Origin: Phycisphaerae bacterium
GTDB lineage: Bacteria > Planctomycetota > Phycisphaerae > Phycisphaerales > UBA1924
Assembly (NCBI GenBank): GCA_016873295.1
Contig: VGXM01000001.1
Span: 62,001-126,000, forward strand
Length of the DNA: 64,000 nt
Reading direction: 5' to 3'
The position numbers and the translations under genes are program-made. The notes beneath the pieces were generated by a model. It saw nothing but the letters and a program-made list of their open reading frames with translations. It searched no databases and had not been told where the DNA came from. Below, one piece after another: positions 16,066-24,762 of this stretch; the stretch's first letter is position 1, and each line of letters starts with the position of its first letter.

Positions 16066-16156
16066 GTAGCCACGGGTAGAGTCGGCGCCTCGCCGACGGA
16101 ACCCGTGGAAGGGGACGTGTTCAAGCGTGTTCAAGCGTTCCTGCCCCGGAGGGGCA
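16066..16156 (+). repeat. RAYT-associated palindromic element closing the array
   Basis: GTAGCCACGGGT follows the twelfth array unit directly, then an inner hairpin (GTCGGCG-CCT-CGCCGAC), GGAACCCGTGGAA, and the palindrome TGCCCCGGAGGGGCA (16142-16156). It is a full right half of the element. Its left palindrome is the last core of the array. Confidence 0.8.
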
Positions 16157-16164
16157 GAGGAGGA

Positions 16165-16350
16165 TCACGTACGCCGGTCTGGCGTTATCGCCTTTCTCTT
16201 CTCGTCAAGCTCCGTGCGGTCCGCGGGCGAGAAGCACTCGCCGCACTGTGTGCAGATGTAGTCGCCCGTCTGGGCACCCAAGATGTCCTCTTTCTCGAAA
16301 GCCGGGTGGTCGTTGCGGAAGGCGACACCAAAGCACGGCGATTGACTCGC
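16165..16350 (-). pseudogene. Possible truncated small gene with a zinc-ribbon-like end
   Basis: An open frame ends ICTQCGECFSPADRTELDEK-RKAITPDRRT and contains a CxxC pair. Upstream it runs straight into a dispersed repeat, with no start codon or ribosome site in the plausible part (about 60 residues). Base composition is lower in GC than in the neighbours. It could be the 3' remnant of a gene cut by the repeat, or chance. No family is recognised. Confidence 0.3.
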
Positions 16351-16363
16351 GATGACCCCAGAT

Positions 16364-16506
16364 GCCGGGGCTGCCGCCCCCGGCACCCCCGCTTTCGATC
16401 CGAAGGCCGAGCCGCCACGCGCCCCGGGCTGCCTTTTCCGGGCCGGGAGAGGTGCGGAGAGGGCGGCGTCTTGATACGCCGTCCGCAGGACCCCTCTCCG
16501 CATCAG
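16364..16506 (-). repeat. Dispersed repeat, family 3, copy 1
   Basis: The segment carries a palindrome (GCCGGGGCTGCCGCCCCCGGC), then TTCCGGGCCGGGAGAGGTGC-GGAGAGGGCGGC and CCCTCTCCGCATCAG. The same three blocks occur in the same order at 50188-50312. Each copy ends at, or begins at, the stop codon of a gene (here the 113-aa membrane protein; there the DUF2075 protein). Confidence 0.7.
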
Positions 16507-16844
16507 TGATCGAACACCACGCCGCGATTGCATATCAGCGCCCACGGCGCGCCATCTTCGCCCTGGACTTCGAGCAAGTCCGCATGAACCTCGATGTTGG
16601 TCGCGTCGGACCTCCCATCGTTCCGGATCTCAACGCGAAGCCGGCGGGACTTGAAACGCGTGTCTTCTTCTGTGCCAACAACGATGGGCGCGTCGATGAG
16701 CCACGGCCGATCGGCCTTGCAGCGGAGGGAGAGCTTCGGACGACGCCACCACTCTCGGATCGGAAAGACGGCGACGATGGCGACAGCGATTGTCCCGCCG
16801 GCCGTCGCCCAGGTCCCGATCGCGTTGACCCACGATGCATCCAT
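16503..16844 (-). CDS. Small membrane protein of unknown function
   Basis: A 113-aa protein with one N-terminal transmembrane helix (AGGTIAVAIVAVFPIREWW). A beta-rich domain follows with KLSLRCKADRPWL and RRLRVEIRNDGRSDATNIEV, the pattern of an Ig-like or CARDB-like fold seen in many uncharacterised bacterial proteins of this topology. No catalytic motif is visible. It lies between a family 3 repeat and ppdK on the same strand, 49 bp after the ppdK stop. Start: ATG giving MDASWVNAIGTW. GC content is lower than in ppdK, so the gene may be recently acquired. Confidence 0.65.
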   Translation of the reverse strand: MDASWVNAIGTWATAGGTIAVAIVAVFPIREWWRRPKLSLRCKADRPWLIDAPIVVGTEEDTRFKSRRLRVEIRNDGRSDATNIEVHADLLEVQGEDGAPWALICNRGVVFDH

Positions 16845-16893
16845 GGCGCATCATTGGCGCGCGGCGTCGTCGTCCGCGCTCGGATCCCCCGCC

Positions 16894-19590
16894 CTACTTC
16901 TCCATCAGCGCCGCCTGGGCCGCGGCCAGCCGGGCGATGGGGACGCGGAAGGGGGAGCAGGAGACGTAGTCCATGCCGACGCGGTGGCAGAAGTGGACGC
17001 TCCTGGGGTCCCCGCCGTGCTCCCCGCAGATGCCGATCTTCAGGTCGCTCTTGGCCTGCCGTCCCTTGTCGACTCCCATGCGGACCAGTTGCCCCACGCC
17101 CTCCTGATCCAGGGTCTGGAAGGGGTCGGCGGGGAGGAGCTCGCGCTCCATGTAGTCGGGGAGGAAGGTCGCGATGTCGTCGCGCGAGTACCCGAAGGTC
17201 ATCTGCGTCAGGTCGTTGGTGCCGAAGGAGAAGAAGTCGGCGTGCTCGGCGATCTCGTCGGCGGTGACCGCGGCCCGGGGCACCTCGATCATCGTCCCGA
17301 TCTTGATGTCCAGCCGCGGCTTGTAGTCCTCCTCGGTCTTGACGAGGGTGATGGTCTCCTCCACCAGCCCGCGGAGGTACGCCAGTTCCTTGCGCGTCCC
17401 GACCAGCGGGATCATGATCTCCGGCATCGCCTTGATGTTGGAGCGCAGGCAGTCGATCGTCGCCTCCACGATCGCCCGCGCCTGCATCCGCAGGATCTCG
17501 GGGTAGGTGACGGCCAGCCGGCACCCGCGGTGCCCCAGCATGGGGTTGGCCTCGTGCAGCTTGCCCACCAGCTGCCGCACCTTGTCGAGCGTGACGCCCA
17601 TCGACTGGGCCATCTCCTTCTGGCTCTTCTCGTCGTGCGGCACGAACTCGTGCAGGGGCGGGTCGATCAGGCGGATCGTCACCGGGCAGCCCTTCATGGC
17701 CTTGAAGATCCCGATGAAGTCGTCGCGCTGGAAGGGCAGGAGCTTGGCCAGGGCCTTCTCGCGAGCCTCCGTCGTCTCCGCCAGGATCATCTGGCGCATG
17801 AACCTGATGCGCTCCCCCTCGAAGAACATGTGCTCGGTGCGGCACAGCCCGATCCCCTCGGCCCCGAACTCGCGCCCGCGCTGGGCGTCGCCCGGGGTGT
17901 CGGCGTTGGTGCGGATCCCCAGCCTGCGGTGCTTGTCCGACCAGCGCATGATCGTCACGAAGTCGCTGGAGAGCTTGGGCTCCACCGTGGCCAGCGACCC
18001 GGCGATGACCTCGCCCGTCGACCCGTCGATGGAGATCGTGTCCGTGCGCGTCAGCACCTTGCCCGAGACCTTCGCCTGGCCCTTCTCGGTGTCGATCTGA
18101 AGGTCGCCGGCCCCCACGACGCAGCTCTTGCCCCACCCGCACGCCACCACCGCCGCGTGGCTCGTGCGGCCCCCCGTGCTGGTCAGGATGCCCGCGGCCC
18201 AGTGCATCCCCTCCACGTCCTCGGGGCTGGTCTCCTTGCGGACCAGGATCACCTTCTCGCCCGCCTTGGCCCGCTGCGTGGCCTCCTCGGCCGTGAAGGC
18301 CAGTCTGCCCACGGCGGCGCCGGGGCTGGCCGGGATCCCCTCGCACAGCACCGTCGCCAGCTTCTTGGCGGTCGGATCGAAGCTGGGCAGAAGCAGCTGC
18401 GTCAGGTCCCCCGCGGGGATGCGGAGGATCGCGGCCTTCTCGTCGATGAGCTTCTCACGCGCCATGTCGCAGGCGATCTTGACCGCCGCCACCCCGTTGC
18501 GCTTGCCCGTCCGCGTCTGGAGCATGTACAGCTTGCCGCGCTCGATGGTGAACTCGATGTCCTGCATGTCGCGGTAGTGCTTCTCGAGCTTGTTCTTGAT
18601 GTCCAGGAGCTGCTGGTAGACCTTCTTGTTCCACTTGGGCATCTGGTCGACGGGGAGCGGCGTGCGGATGCCCGCGACCACGTCCTCGCCCTGGGCGTTC
18701 ACGAGGTACTCGCCGTAGAACGAGTTCTCGCCCGTCGCCGGGTTGCGCGTGAAGGCCACGCCCGTCCCCGAGTCGTCCCCCATGTTGCCGTACACCATCG
18801 TCTGGATGTTGACGGCGGTGCCGTTGAGCCCGGTGACGTTGGCGATGCGCCGGTAGGCGACCGCCCGGTCGCCGTTCCAGCTCTTGAACACCGCCTCGAT
18901 CGCCAGCTCCAGCTGCTTGAACGGGTTCTGCGGGAAGACCTCGCCCACGGCCCGGTGAAAGACGTGCTTGTACTCCTCGCACAGCTCCACCATGCCCGCC
19001 TCGGGAACCTCCGTGTCCTGCACCGCCTTGTACTTGGCCTTGATGCGGTCGAACGCCGCCTCGAACAGGTGGTGGTCCACCCCCGACACCACGTCCCCGA
19101 ACATGTTGATCAACCGCCGGTAGCTGTCGAAGGCGAATCGCCGGTTCCCCGTGACCCGGGCCAGACCCTCGACCGACGCGTCCGTCAGACCGAGGTTCAG
19201 GATCGTGTCCATCATCCCGGGCATGGAGACCGCGGCCCCCGACCGCACCGACACCAGCAGCGGGGAGTCGATGGCCCCGAACTTCTTGCCCGTCTCCTTC
19301 TCCAGCAGCGCGATGTTCTTGTGCACCTCGTTCATCAGCCCGTGCGGCAGACGCTGCCCCGCCTTGTAGTACGCGGCGCACGTGTCCGTCGTGATCGTGA
19401 ACCCCGGCGGCACCGGCAGCCCGATCGACGTCATGTCCGCCAGGTTCGCCCCCTTGCCCCCGAGGAGCGCCTTGAGCGTCACGTCCCCCTCCGACCTCGA
19501 CTTCCCGAAGTAGTACACCATCTTGCCCAGCTTCCCCGCCGATCGCGGACGGGCGTTGGGCCCGTTCTTCCCCTTGGGCTCGATCTCCAT
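16894..19590 (-). CDS. ppdK: Pyruvate, phosphate dikinase
   Basis: An 898-aa enzyme interconverting pyruvate + ATP + Pi and PEP + AMP + PPi. In order: an N-terminal ATP-grasp domain (VYYFGKSRSEGD, LGGKGANLADMTSIGLPVPP, SVRSGAAVSMPGMMDTILNL), the swivelling phosphohistidine domain with catalytic His in GGRTSHAAVVACGWG, and a C-terminal PEP/pyruvate TIM barrel (GTNDLTQMTFGYSRDD, ending in GICGEHGGDP). Length fits bacterial PPDK (about 875-900). I chose the ATG giving MEIEPKGKNG; longer forms upstream lack coding character. It is divergent from pabB across 266 bp, where I see no clear regulatory motif. It may serve glycolysis with PPi or gluconeogenesis. Confidence 0.96.
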   Translation of the reverse strand: MEIEPKGKNGPNARPRSAGKLGKMVYYFGKSRSEGDVTLKALLGGKGANLADMTSIGLPVPPGFTITTDTCAAYYKAGQRLPHGLMNEVHKNIALLEKETGKKFGAIDSPLLVSVRSGAAVSMPGMMDTILNLGLTDASVEGLARVTGNRRFAFDSYRRLINMFGDVVSGVDHHLFEAAFDRIKAKYKAVQDTEVPEAGMVELCEEYKHVFHRAVGEVFPQNPFKQLELAIEAVFKSWNGDRAVAYRRIANVTGLNGTAVNIQTMVYGNMGDDSGTGVAFTRNPATGENSFYGEYLVNAQGEDVVAGIRTPLPVDQMPKWNKKVYQQLLDIKNKLEKHYRDMQDIEFTIERGKLYMLQTRTGKRNGVAAVKIACDMAREKLIDEKAAILRIPAGDLTQLLLPSFDPTAKKLATVLCEGIPASPGAAVGRLAFTAEEATQRAKAGEKVILVRKETSPEDVEGMHWAAGILTSTGGRTSHAAVVACGWGKSCVVGAGDLQIDTEKGQAKVSGKVLTRTDTISIDGSTGEVIAGSLATVEPKLSSDFVTIMRWSDKHRRLGIRTNADTPGDAQRGREFGAEGIGLCRTEHMFFEGERIRFMRQMILAETTEAREKALAKLLPFQRDDFIGIFKAMKGCPVTIRLIDPPLHEFVPHDEKSQKEMAQSMGVTLDKVRQLVGKLHEANPMLGHRGCRLAVTYPEILRMQARAIVEATIDCLRSNIKAMPEIMIPLVGTRKELAYLRGLVEETITLVKTEEDYKPRLDIKIGTMIEVPRAAVTADEIAEHADFFSFGTNDLTQMTFGYSRDDIATFLPDYMERELLPADPFQTLDQEGVGQLVRMGVDKGRQAKSDLKIGICGEHGGDPRSVHFCHRVGMDYVSCSPFRVPIARLAAAQAALMEK

Positions 19591-19856
19591 GGTGGCTCCG
19601 CGGCTTCCGTTGTTGCTCGTCCTGGGCATGCGCGTTGACCTCGCTGAAGGGCCCCGGGGGCCTGCGACTGCTCCGACCCGACCTCTCCTCCCGACGGCGA
19701 ACCGTCCGGCGGCGTGCTCCCGCTCGCGCCTTGTGTGCGTCACCCAGCCTCGCCCGCCCAAGCCGCCGATCCGCGGCGGGTGCAAAGGACGGGGTGGTGG
19801 TTGGGCCGTAAGTTTAGGACCGGACGCCCCCAAAAACGAGCGCCCCACCTCGCCCC

Positions 19857-21239
19857 ATGCCCCACGACCCCGCCTTCCTCGATGCGTTCGACCTCTCGCC
19901 CGAGGCGGCGCTCCGGGCCTGGCCCGCCGACGAGCCCTTGGCGTCCGTCTGGTCCGGCGGAGACGATCCGCACGCCCGATGGGTCATCCTCGCCCGCCCG
20001 GGCCCCACCCGCCAGGCCCGCTCGGTTGGGGAGGCGCTCGGGCTCCTTCAAGAGATCCTCGGGTCGTCTTCCACCGCCGCCGACGCGCCCCTCCCCTTCG
20101 TGGGCGGTTGGATCGGCTACCTGAGCTACGACCTGGGCCCCGCCCTCGAGCCCGCGATCGAGCACCACGCCTACCCCAGCGACCGCCGACTCGGACCCGG
20201 GGCCGTCGACGACCGCGGCTGGCCCCCGCTCGCCTTCCAACGCTGCCAGTCCGCCCTCGTGTACGACCGCGCCCAGCGGCGGTGGTGGGGGGTCGGGCCC
20301 GAGGCGCCGAGGCTCGCCGAGCGCGTGCGGCGCGGCCCCCCGCGCGAACGCGCGCCCTCACCCCTCGGCGCCCCGGAGTCCGACCAGGAGGCCGCCAAGG
20401 ATCGCTACGTCGCCGCCGCCGCCGACGCCGTCGACCTCATCCGCGCGGGCGACGTCTACCAGGTCAACCTGGCCCACCGCCTGTCGTGGGCCTTCCGCGG
20501 CTCGCCCCGGGCCCTCTTCGCGTCCGTGGTCGAGCGGGCCCGCCCGTGGTACGGCGGGTTCATGGAGCTCGAAGGCGAGCACGCTCGGCGCGCCCTCTGC
20601 AGCGCCAGCCCCGAGCTCCTCTTCGCCCTCGACGCCCGCTCGCGGCGCGTGATCGCCCGCCCCATGAAGGGCACGCGCCCGGGCTCGACCGACTCCCGCG
20701 ACCTGATCGCCTCCGCCAAGGACCGCGCCGAACTCGCCATGATCGTCGACCTCGTGCGCAACGACCTCGGACGCGTCTGCGGCTTCGGCAGCGTCCGCGT
20801 CGACCGGCCCCGCGCCATCGAACGACACGCCTCGGGCCGCGTGCTCCAGGCCACCGCGACCGTCTCGGGCGAGCTGCGCCCGGGCCGCACCGCCGCCGAC
20901 CTCGTGCGGGCCGCGTTCCCGGGCGGCAGCGTCACCGGGGCCCCCAAGATCCGCGCCATGCGGCTCATCGACCGCCTCGAACCCGTCCGCCGCGGGCCCT
21001 ACTGCGGTTCCTTCGGCTTCGTCAGCGACAGCGGGCACGCCGCCTTCAACATCCTCATCCGCTCCGCCCTCCTCTCGGGCCGACCCACCCCCGACGGCCT
21101 CGACGGAATCCTCGACTACTCCGTTGGCGCCGGCATCGTCGCCGACAGCGACCCCCAGGCCGAATGGGAGGAAACGCTCGTCAAGGCCCGCCCCTTCATC
21201 GACTCCCTGGTGCCGGGGAGCACGCTCCACGTTCCTTAG
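19857..21239 (+). CDS. pabB: Aminodeoxychorismate synthase component I
   Basis: A 460-aa chorismate-binding enzyme. The C-terminal two-thirds is the chorismate-binding domain: AGDVYQVNLAHRLSW, CSASPELLFAL, PMKGTRPGSTDSRDL, ELAMIVDLVRNDLGRVC, FPGGSVTGAPKIRAM and DYSVGAGIVADSDP. The lysine in PMKGT is the PabB-type active-site residue (TrpE has Ala there), so 4-amino-4-deoxychorismate formation for folate is preferred over anthranilate. A glutaminase partner (PabA) is not in the window. The N-terminal 120 residues (GGWIGYLSYDLG) match the usual lead-in domain. Start ATG at the end of a short AC-rich leader. Confidence 0.93.
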   Translation: MPHDPAFLDAFDLSPEAALRAWPADEPLASVWSGGDDPHARWVILARPGPTRQARSVGEALGLLQEILGSSSTAADAPLPFVGGWIGYLSYDLGPALEPAIEHHAYPSDRRLGPGAVDDRGWPPLAFQRCQSALVYDRAQRRWWGVGPEAPRLAERVRRGPPRERAPSPLGAPESDQEAAKDRYVAAAADAVDLIRAGDVYQVNLAHRLSWAFRGSPRALFASVVERARPWYGGFMELEGEHARRALCSASPELLFALDARSRRVIARPMKGTRPGSTDSRDLIASAKDRAELAMIVDLVRNDLGRVCGFGSVRVDRPRAIERHASGRVLQATATVSGELRPGRTAADLVRAAFPGGSVTGAPKIRAMRLIDRLEPVRRGPYCGSFGFVSDSGHAAFNILIRSALLSGRPTPDGLDGILDYSVGAGIVADSDPQAEWEETLVKARPFIDSLVPGSTLHVP

Positions 21240-21359
21240 CCCGGGTCATACACGTTGATGGCGTGTCGCGTGGCGGTCGCCTGTCGGCGGCGTCGGGCTG
21301 AGGCGGGGGAGTGTTGGGGCGTTGATGAGCGCGGACCTTCCCCTTCCCCGTTGTGGTCC

Positions 21360-21725
21360 CGGGGTTGGCCGCGCGCCGGGCGTTCTTCACCGGCGGGCTG
21401 GTGACCACGAAGCGGAGGTTGGTCCCCTCCCCGGAACACTCGCCCTCGGCGATCACGGTGCGCCGCCGGTCTTGGCGCGGGAGCGCCGGAAGGCGAAGAG
21501 CCGCGAAGGCTCGCCGGTCTCCCCGTAGCGCTTCTCGGCCCGGCGCAGCAGGGGGTGGGCCCATCCCTTGAGCCTGGAGCTGGTGCCCAGGCCGAAGGTG
21601 CAGGCGTGTCCGTCCTTCTCGCACAGCTCGTCCATTGCGGGGGAGCCGATGCCGGCGTCGCTCGTGAGCATCGCGGCGCCCGGCCTGAGCACCGGGTCGC
21701 GGTCGGGCATGAAGTCGAAGTGCAG
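21360..21725 (-). pseudogene. Remnant of an IS1380-type DDE transposase, frameshifted
   Basis: One frame reads DAGIGSPAMDELCEKDGHAC, then FGLGTSSRLKGWAHPLLRRA and ETGEPSRLFAFRRSRAKTG. After about 21465 the similarity continues only in another frame as VIAEGECSGEGTNLRFVVTS. Both parts match the central and C-terminal block of IS1380-like transposases (FGLA/GTN-type strand, EGTNLRFVVT). The N-terminal half and both ends are missing, and no inverted repeats are seen. It is a dead fragment between pabB and ftsW. Confidence 0.7.
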
Positions 21726-21856
21726 CCCACGCCCGGGATGAGCCACGCGAATCCCGGGATCGACCATCACCCGGCGCCCCGCGGGACGAGCCCGGCGCAC
21801 CCCCGCGACGTGCCCCATTGCAGCCCCTTCCCGCCTCTGGTCGATACCCTCGGTCC

Positions 21857-23089
21857 ATGCTCCGCGCCGGTCACATGGTCGCCCTCTGCGTCGTCGCCCT
21901 GCTGACCGTGGGCGTCGTCATGGTCAACTCCGCCGGCATGACCGTCAACCCCGTCCGTGCCGCCGTCGACGGCGCCGTCATGGTCGTCGACACCCCCAGG
22001 GGCGTCACCTTCGAGTCCATCCTCTTCTCCCGCTCCAGCGTCTACATGGCCCTGGCCCTCGGGGCCCTGGCGATCGCTTCCGTGCTGCCGATCCGCCGCC
22101 TCTCCGCCTCGGTCCAGCAGCGGGCGGGCTCGCTCGGCGTCGACCTGGTTGTTGTCGGCCTCGTGGTCGCCGCCATCCTCGTCGCGCTGGGGACCGTCTA
22201 CTTGCCGGGCCTGGGTCGCGAGGTCAACGGCTCCAGCCGCTGGATCAACCTCCCCGTCGTGGGCGACGGCCTGAGCGTCCAGCCCAGCGAGGTCGCCAAG
22301 TGGGGCCTGCTCGGGCTCACCGCCTGGTGGGCCGCCCGACGCGGATCCGGCATGTCGTCGTTCTGGTTCGGGCTCATCCCCGCCCTGGTCGCCGTGGGCG
22401 CCGTCGCCGCCGTCGTCACCGCCGAGGACCTGGGCACCGGCGTCCTGATCGCCGCCTCCGCCTGCATCGTTCTCCTTGCGGGCGGGGCCCGCCTCTGGCA
22501 GTTCATGCTCTTCGTGCCCATGGGCCTGGCCGCCGTGGGCCTGGCCATCCTTGCCAGCCCCTACCGCGTCGCGCGCCTGACCGCCTTCCTCGATCCCTAC
22601 GCCGACCCCCAGGGAACCGGCTACCACATGATCCAGTCCATGGGCGCCGTCGCCGGTGGCGGGTTCTTCGGCCGCGGCCTGGGCCACGGCCTCCAGAAGT
22701 TCGGCTACCTCCCCGAAGACCGGACCGACTTCCTCTTCGCCATCATCTGCGAAGAACTCGGCACCCCGGGCGCCGCCCTCGTCGTCTTTCTCTTCGCCGG
22801 CCTCCTCCTCGCCGGCCTCGCCATCGTCCGACGCGAGCCCGACCGCCTGCTCCGCCTGATGGGCGTCGGCGTCATCACCACCGTCGGCCTCCAGGCCGTC
22901 ATCAACCTCGCCGTCGTCACCGGCCTCGGGCCCACCAAGGGCATCGCCCTCCCCCTGGTCTCCTCCGGCGGCACGGGCTGGATCCTCACCGCCTTCTCGC
23001 TGGGCCTCCTCGTCGCCATCGACCGGCGCGGATCCGCCGAGCCCGCCGCCGTGATCGCCCCGCCCAACGCCCGCGCCGCCGCCGCGTGA
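21857..23089 (+). CDS. ftsW: SEDS-family septal peptidoglycan polymerase FtsW
   Basis: A 410-aa multi-pass membrane protein (about ten helices). SEDS signatures are clear: GSSRWINLPVVGDGLSVQPS-EVAK, the loop GFFGRGLGHGLQKFGYLPED-RTDFLFAIICEELG, and the C-terminal GLGPTKGIALPLVSSGGTGW. FtsW/RodA proteins polymerise lipid II glycan strands with a class B PBP. I call FtsW rather than RodA because murG follows 10 bp later, the usual division/wall cluster pairing. The start ATG (MLRAGHMVALCVV) is chosen over an upstream ATG that adds a polar, unconserved 13 residues. Confidence 0.9.
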   Translation: MLRAGHMVALCVVALLTVGVVMVNSAGMTVNPVRAAVDGAVMVVDTPRGVTFESILFSRSSVYMALALGALAIASVLPIRRLSASVQQRAGSLGVDLVVVGLVVAAILVALGTVYLPGLGREVNGSSRWINLPVVGDGLSVQPSEVAKWGLLGLTAWWAARRGSGMSSFWFGLIPALVAVGAVAAVVTAEDLGTGVLIAASACIVLLAGGARLWQFMLFVPMGLAAVGLAILASPYRVARLTAFLDPYADPQGTGYHMIQSMGAVAGGGFFGRGLGHGLQKFGYLPEDRTDFLFAIICEELGTPGAALVVFLFAGLLLAGLAIVRREPDRLLRLMGVGVITTVGLQAVINLAVVTGLGPTKGIALPLVSSGGTGWILTAFSLGLLVAIDRRGSAEPAAVIAPPNARAAAA

Positions 23090-23099
23090 GGACCCGCGC

Positions 23100-24212
23100 G
23101 TGACGGCACCCACCACATTCCTCTTCGCCGGCGGCGGCACCGGCGGGCACGTCTTCCCCGCCCTCGCCATCGCCGAGCACCTCCCCCCGGGATCCCCCTG
23201 CGCCTACCTCGTCTCCGAACGACCCATCGACCGGCGCATCCTCGAACCCCGCGGCGTTGCGTTCCACCCCATCCCCGCTCGCCCCTTCGGGCTCCGCCCC
23301 GCCACCCTCACCTCCTTCATCGCCCACTGGGGCCAATCCGTGCGCGCCGCCCGCGCCGTCATCAGGGAGGCCCGCAACGCCGGCCCCGTGCGCCTGATCG
23401 CGACCGGCGGCTTCGTCGCCGCCCCCGCCGCCCAGGCCGCCCGCGTCGAACGCGTCCCCCTCACCCTCGTCAACCTCGACGCCGCCCCGGGCAAGGCCAA
23501 CCGCTGGATCGCCCGCCACGCCCGCCGCGTCTTCACCGCGGCGGAGGCCCCCGAGTTCGAGTCCCGCGGCTGGGTGCGCATCCGCCCCATCGTCCGCCGC
23601 GAAGCGATCGCCCCCGGCACGCCCGCCCAGTGCCGGCGGACCTTCGACCTCGACCCGGACCGCCCGACCCTCCTGGTCACCGGCGCCAGCCAGGGGGCCG
23701 CGTCGATCAACGGGCTCGCCACAGCCCTGGCGCGCGCGCACGCCCGCGAGTGGGTCGACGCCGGGTGGCAGATCATCCACCAGACCGGGCGCGGGGGCGT
23801 GGACGAGGTCGCGTCGGCCTATCGCCAGGCCGGCATCACCGCGGTCGTGCGCGAGTTCCTGGACCCGATGGGCCCGGCGTGGGGGTCGGCGAGCGTGGCG
23901 CTCAGCCGCGCGGGGGCCGGCAGCGTCGCCGAGGTCTGGGCCAACCGCGTCCCGACGTTGTTCCTGCCCTACCCCTGGCACCGCGACCGGCACCAGCGGT
24001 TCAACGCCGAGCCGCTCCGCCGGGCGGGGGCCTGCCTGGTCGAGGACGACCTGGTGGACCCGGCGCGGAATCTCGGACGTGCGGGGGCGGCCCTGTGGTC
24101 GCTCATGACCGACGCCGACGCCCGCGCGCGCATGGAGGCGCGGTTGGAAGCCCTGGGCCCGGCCGACGGGGCGGCGACCGTCGCCCGCGCCGTGCTCGGG
24201 GATGAGCCGTAA
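23100..24212 (+). CDS. murG: UDP-GlcNAc:lipid-linked MurNAc-pentapeptide GlcNAc transferase
   Basis: A 370-aa peripheral membrane glycosyltransferase (GT28) that converts lipid I to lipid II. The N-terminal glycine-rich loop is FLFAGGGTGGHVFPALAIAE. The middle has LIATGGFVAAPAAQAA, then VTGASQGAASINGL at the start of the second domain, and SRAGAGSVAEVWANRVPTLF with YPWHRDRHQRFNAE at the UDP-GlcNAc site. GTG start, 10 bp after ftsW, so the two are one unit. Other dcw genes (murC, ftsQ, ftsZ) are not beside it. Confidence 0.94.
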   Translation: MTAPTTFLFAGGGTGGHVFPALAIAEHLPPGSPCAYLVSERPIDRRILEPRGVAFHPIPARPFGLRPATLTSFIAHWGQSVRAARAVIREARNAGPVRLIATGGFVAAPAAQAARVERVPLTLVNLDAAPGKANRWIARHARRVFTAAEAPEFESRGWVRIRPIVRREAIAPGTPAQCRRTFDLDPDRPTLLVTGASQGAASINGLATALARAHAREWVDAGWQIIHQTGRGGVDEVASAYRQAGITAVVREFLDPMGPAWGSASVALSRAGAGSVAEVWANRVPTLFLPYPWHRDRHQRFNAEPLRRAGACLVEDDLVDPARNLGRAGAALWSLMTDADARARMEARLEALGPADGAATVARAVLGDEP

Positions 24213-24251
24213 TCGGGCGGGGATCCGTCGGCGATCGAATACAATGGGGGC

Positions 24252-24728
24252 ATGAGCGGACGGGTGCCAGAGCGCGCCTCGAACGTCGGCCTGTGCGTCG
24301 TGTGGGCCGAGCCGCCGCCGGCGCCGGGCCGGCTGGTGTCGGTCTTGCGCGGGCGCGGACTGGACGTGCGCGAGGCGGGGTGCGCCGCGGAGGCGGTGGC
24401 GTTCGTCGCCGGGTCGCGCGAGCGGCGCATCCTGCTCGTGCTCGTGGAGCCGGCGTCGATCGGCGGCCTGGCGCGCGCGCTCGAGGTGATCGGGCGGCGG
24501 TGGCCGCGGGTCGAGGTCTCCGAGGTGCGGATGGAGTTGCGGGCGCGGCGCGGAGTTCTCGGACCGGCGCCGGGCGCGGGACGGGCGGTGGCCGCGCGGG
24601 CGGGGGGGGGTGAGGCGGTGCGGTTCCCGGACGCTCCGGGCGGCACGGTCGATCCGGCCCACCTGCTGACGGACGAGGAACTGTCGATCCTGCTCGCCGA
24701 CGAACCGCGCGCCGGCGGAGGTATGTAA
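24252..24728 (+). CDS. Unknown protein with a receiver-like alpha/beta segment
   Basis: A 158-aa protein. The first 90 residues alternate strand and helix (VGLCVVWAE, AAEAVAFVAG, RRILLVLVEP, ARALEVIGRRW) like the first half of a response-regulator receiver domain, but no phospho-acceptor aspartate pattern is evident. The rest is low-complexity and ends LLTDEELSILLADEP. A TACAAT box and GGGGG lie just before the ATG. It is 34 bp upstream of a diguanylate cyclase gene whose N-terminus has a comparable degenerate fold, suggesting a shared pathway. No known family is assigned. Confidence 0.6.
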   Translation: MSGRVPERASNVGLCVVWAEPPPAPGRLVSVLRGRGLDVREAGCAAEAVAFVAGSRERRILLVLVEPASIGGLARALEVIGRRWPRVEVSEVRMELRARRGVLGPAPGAGRAVAARAGGGEAVRFPDAPGGTVDPAHLLTDEELSILLADEPRAGGGM

Positions 24729-24762
24729 TGATGGAGGCGGGTCGCCACTGCGGAGCAGGGCC

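Noticed and set aside
16165-16545. A 126-aa minus-strand gene
   Set aside because: Its N-terminal half lies in a dispersed repeat and overlaps the end of the 113-aa gene; only a short zinc-ribbon-like C-terminal remnant is plausible.
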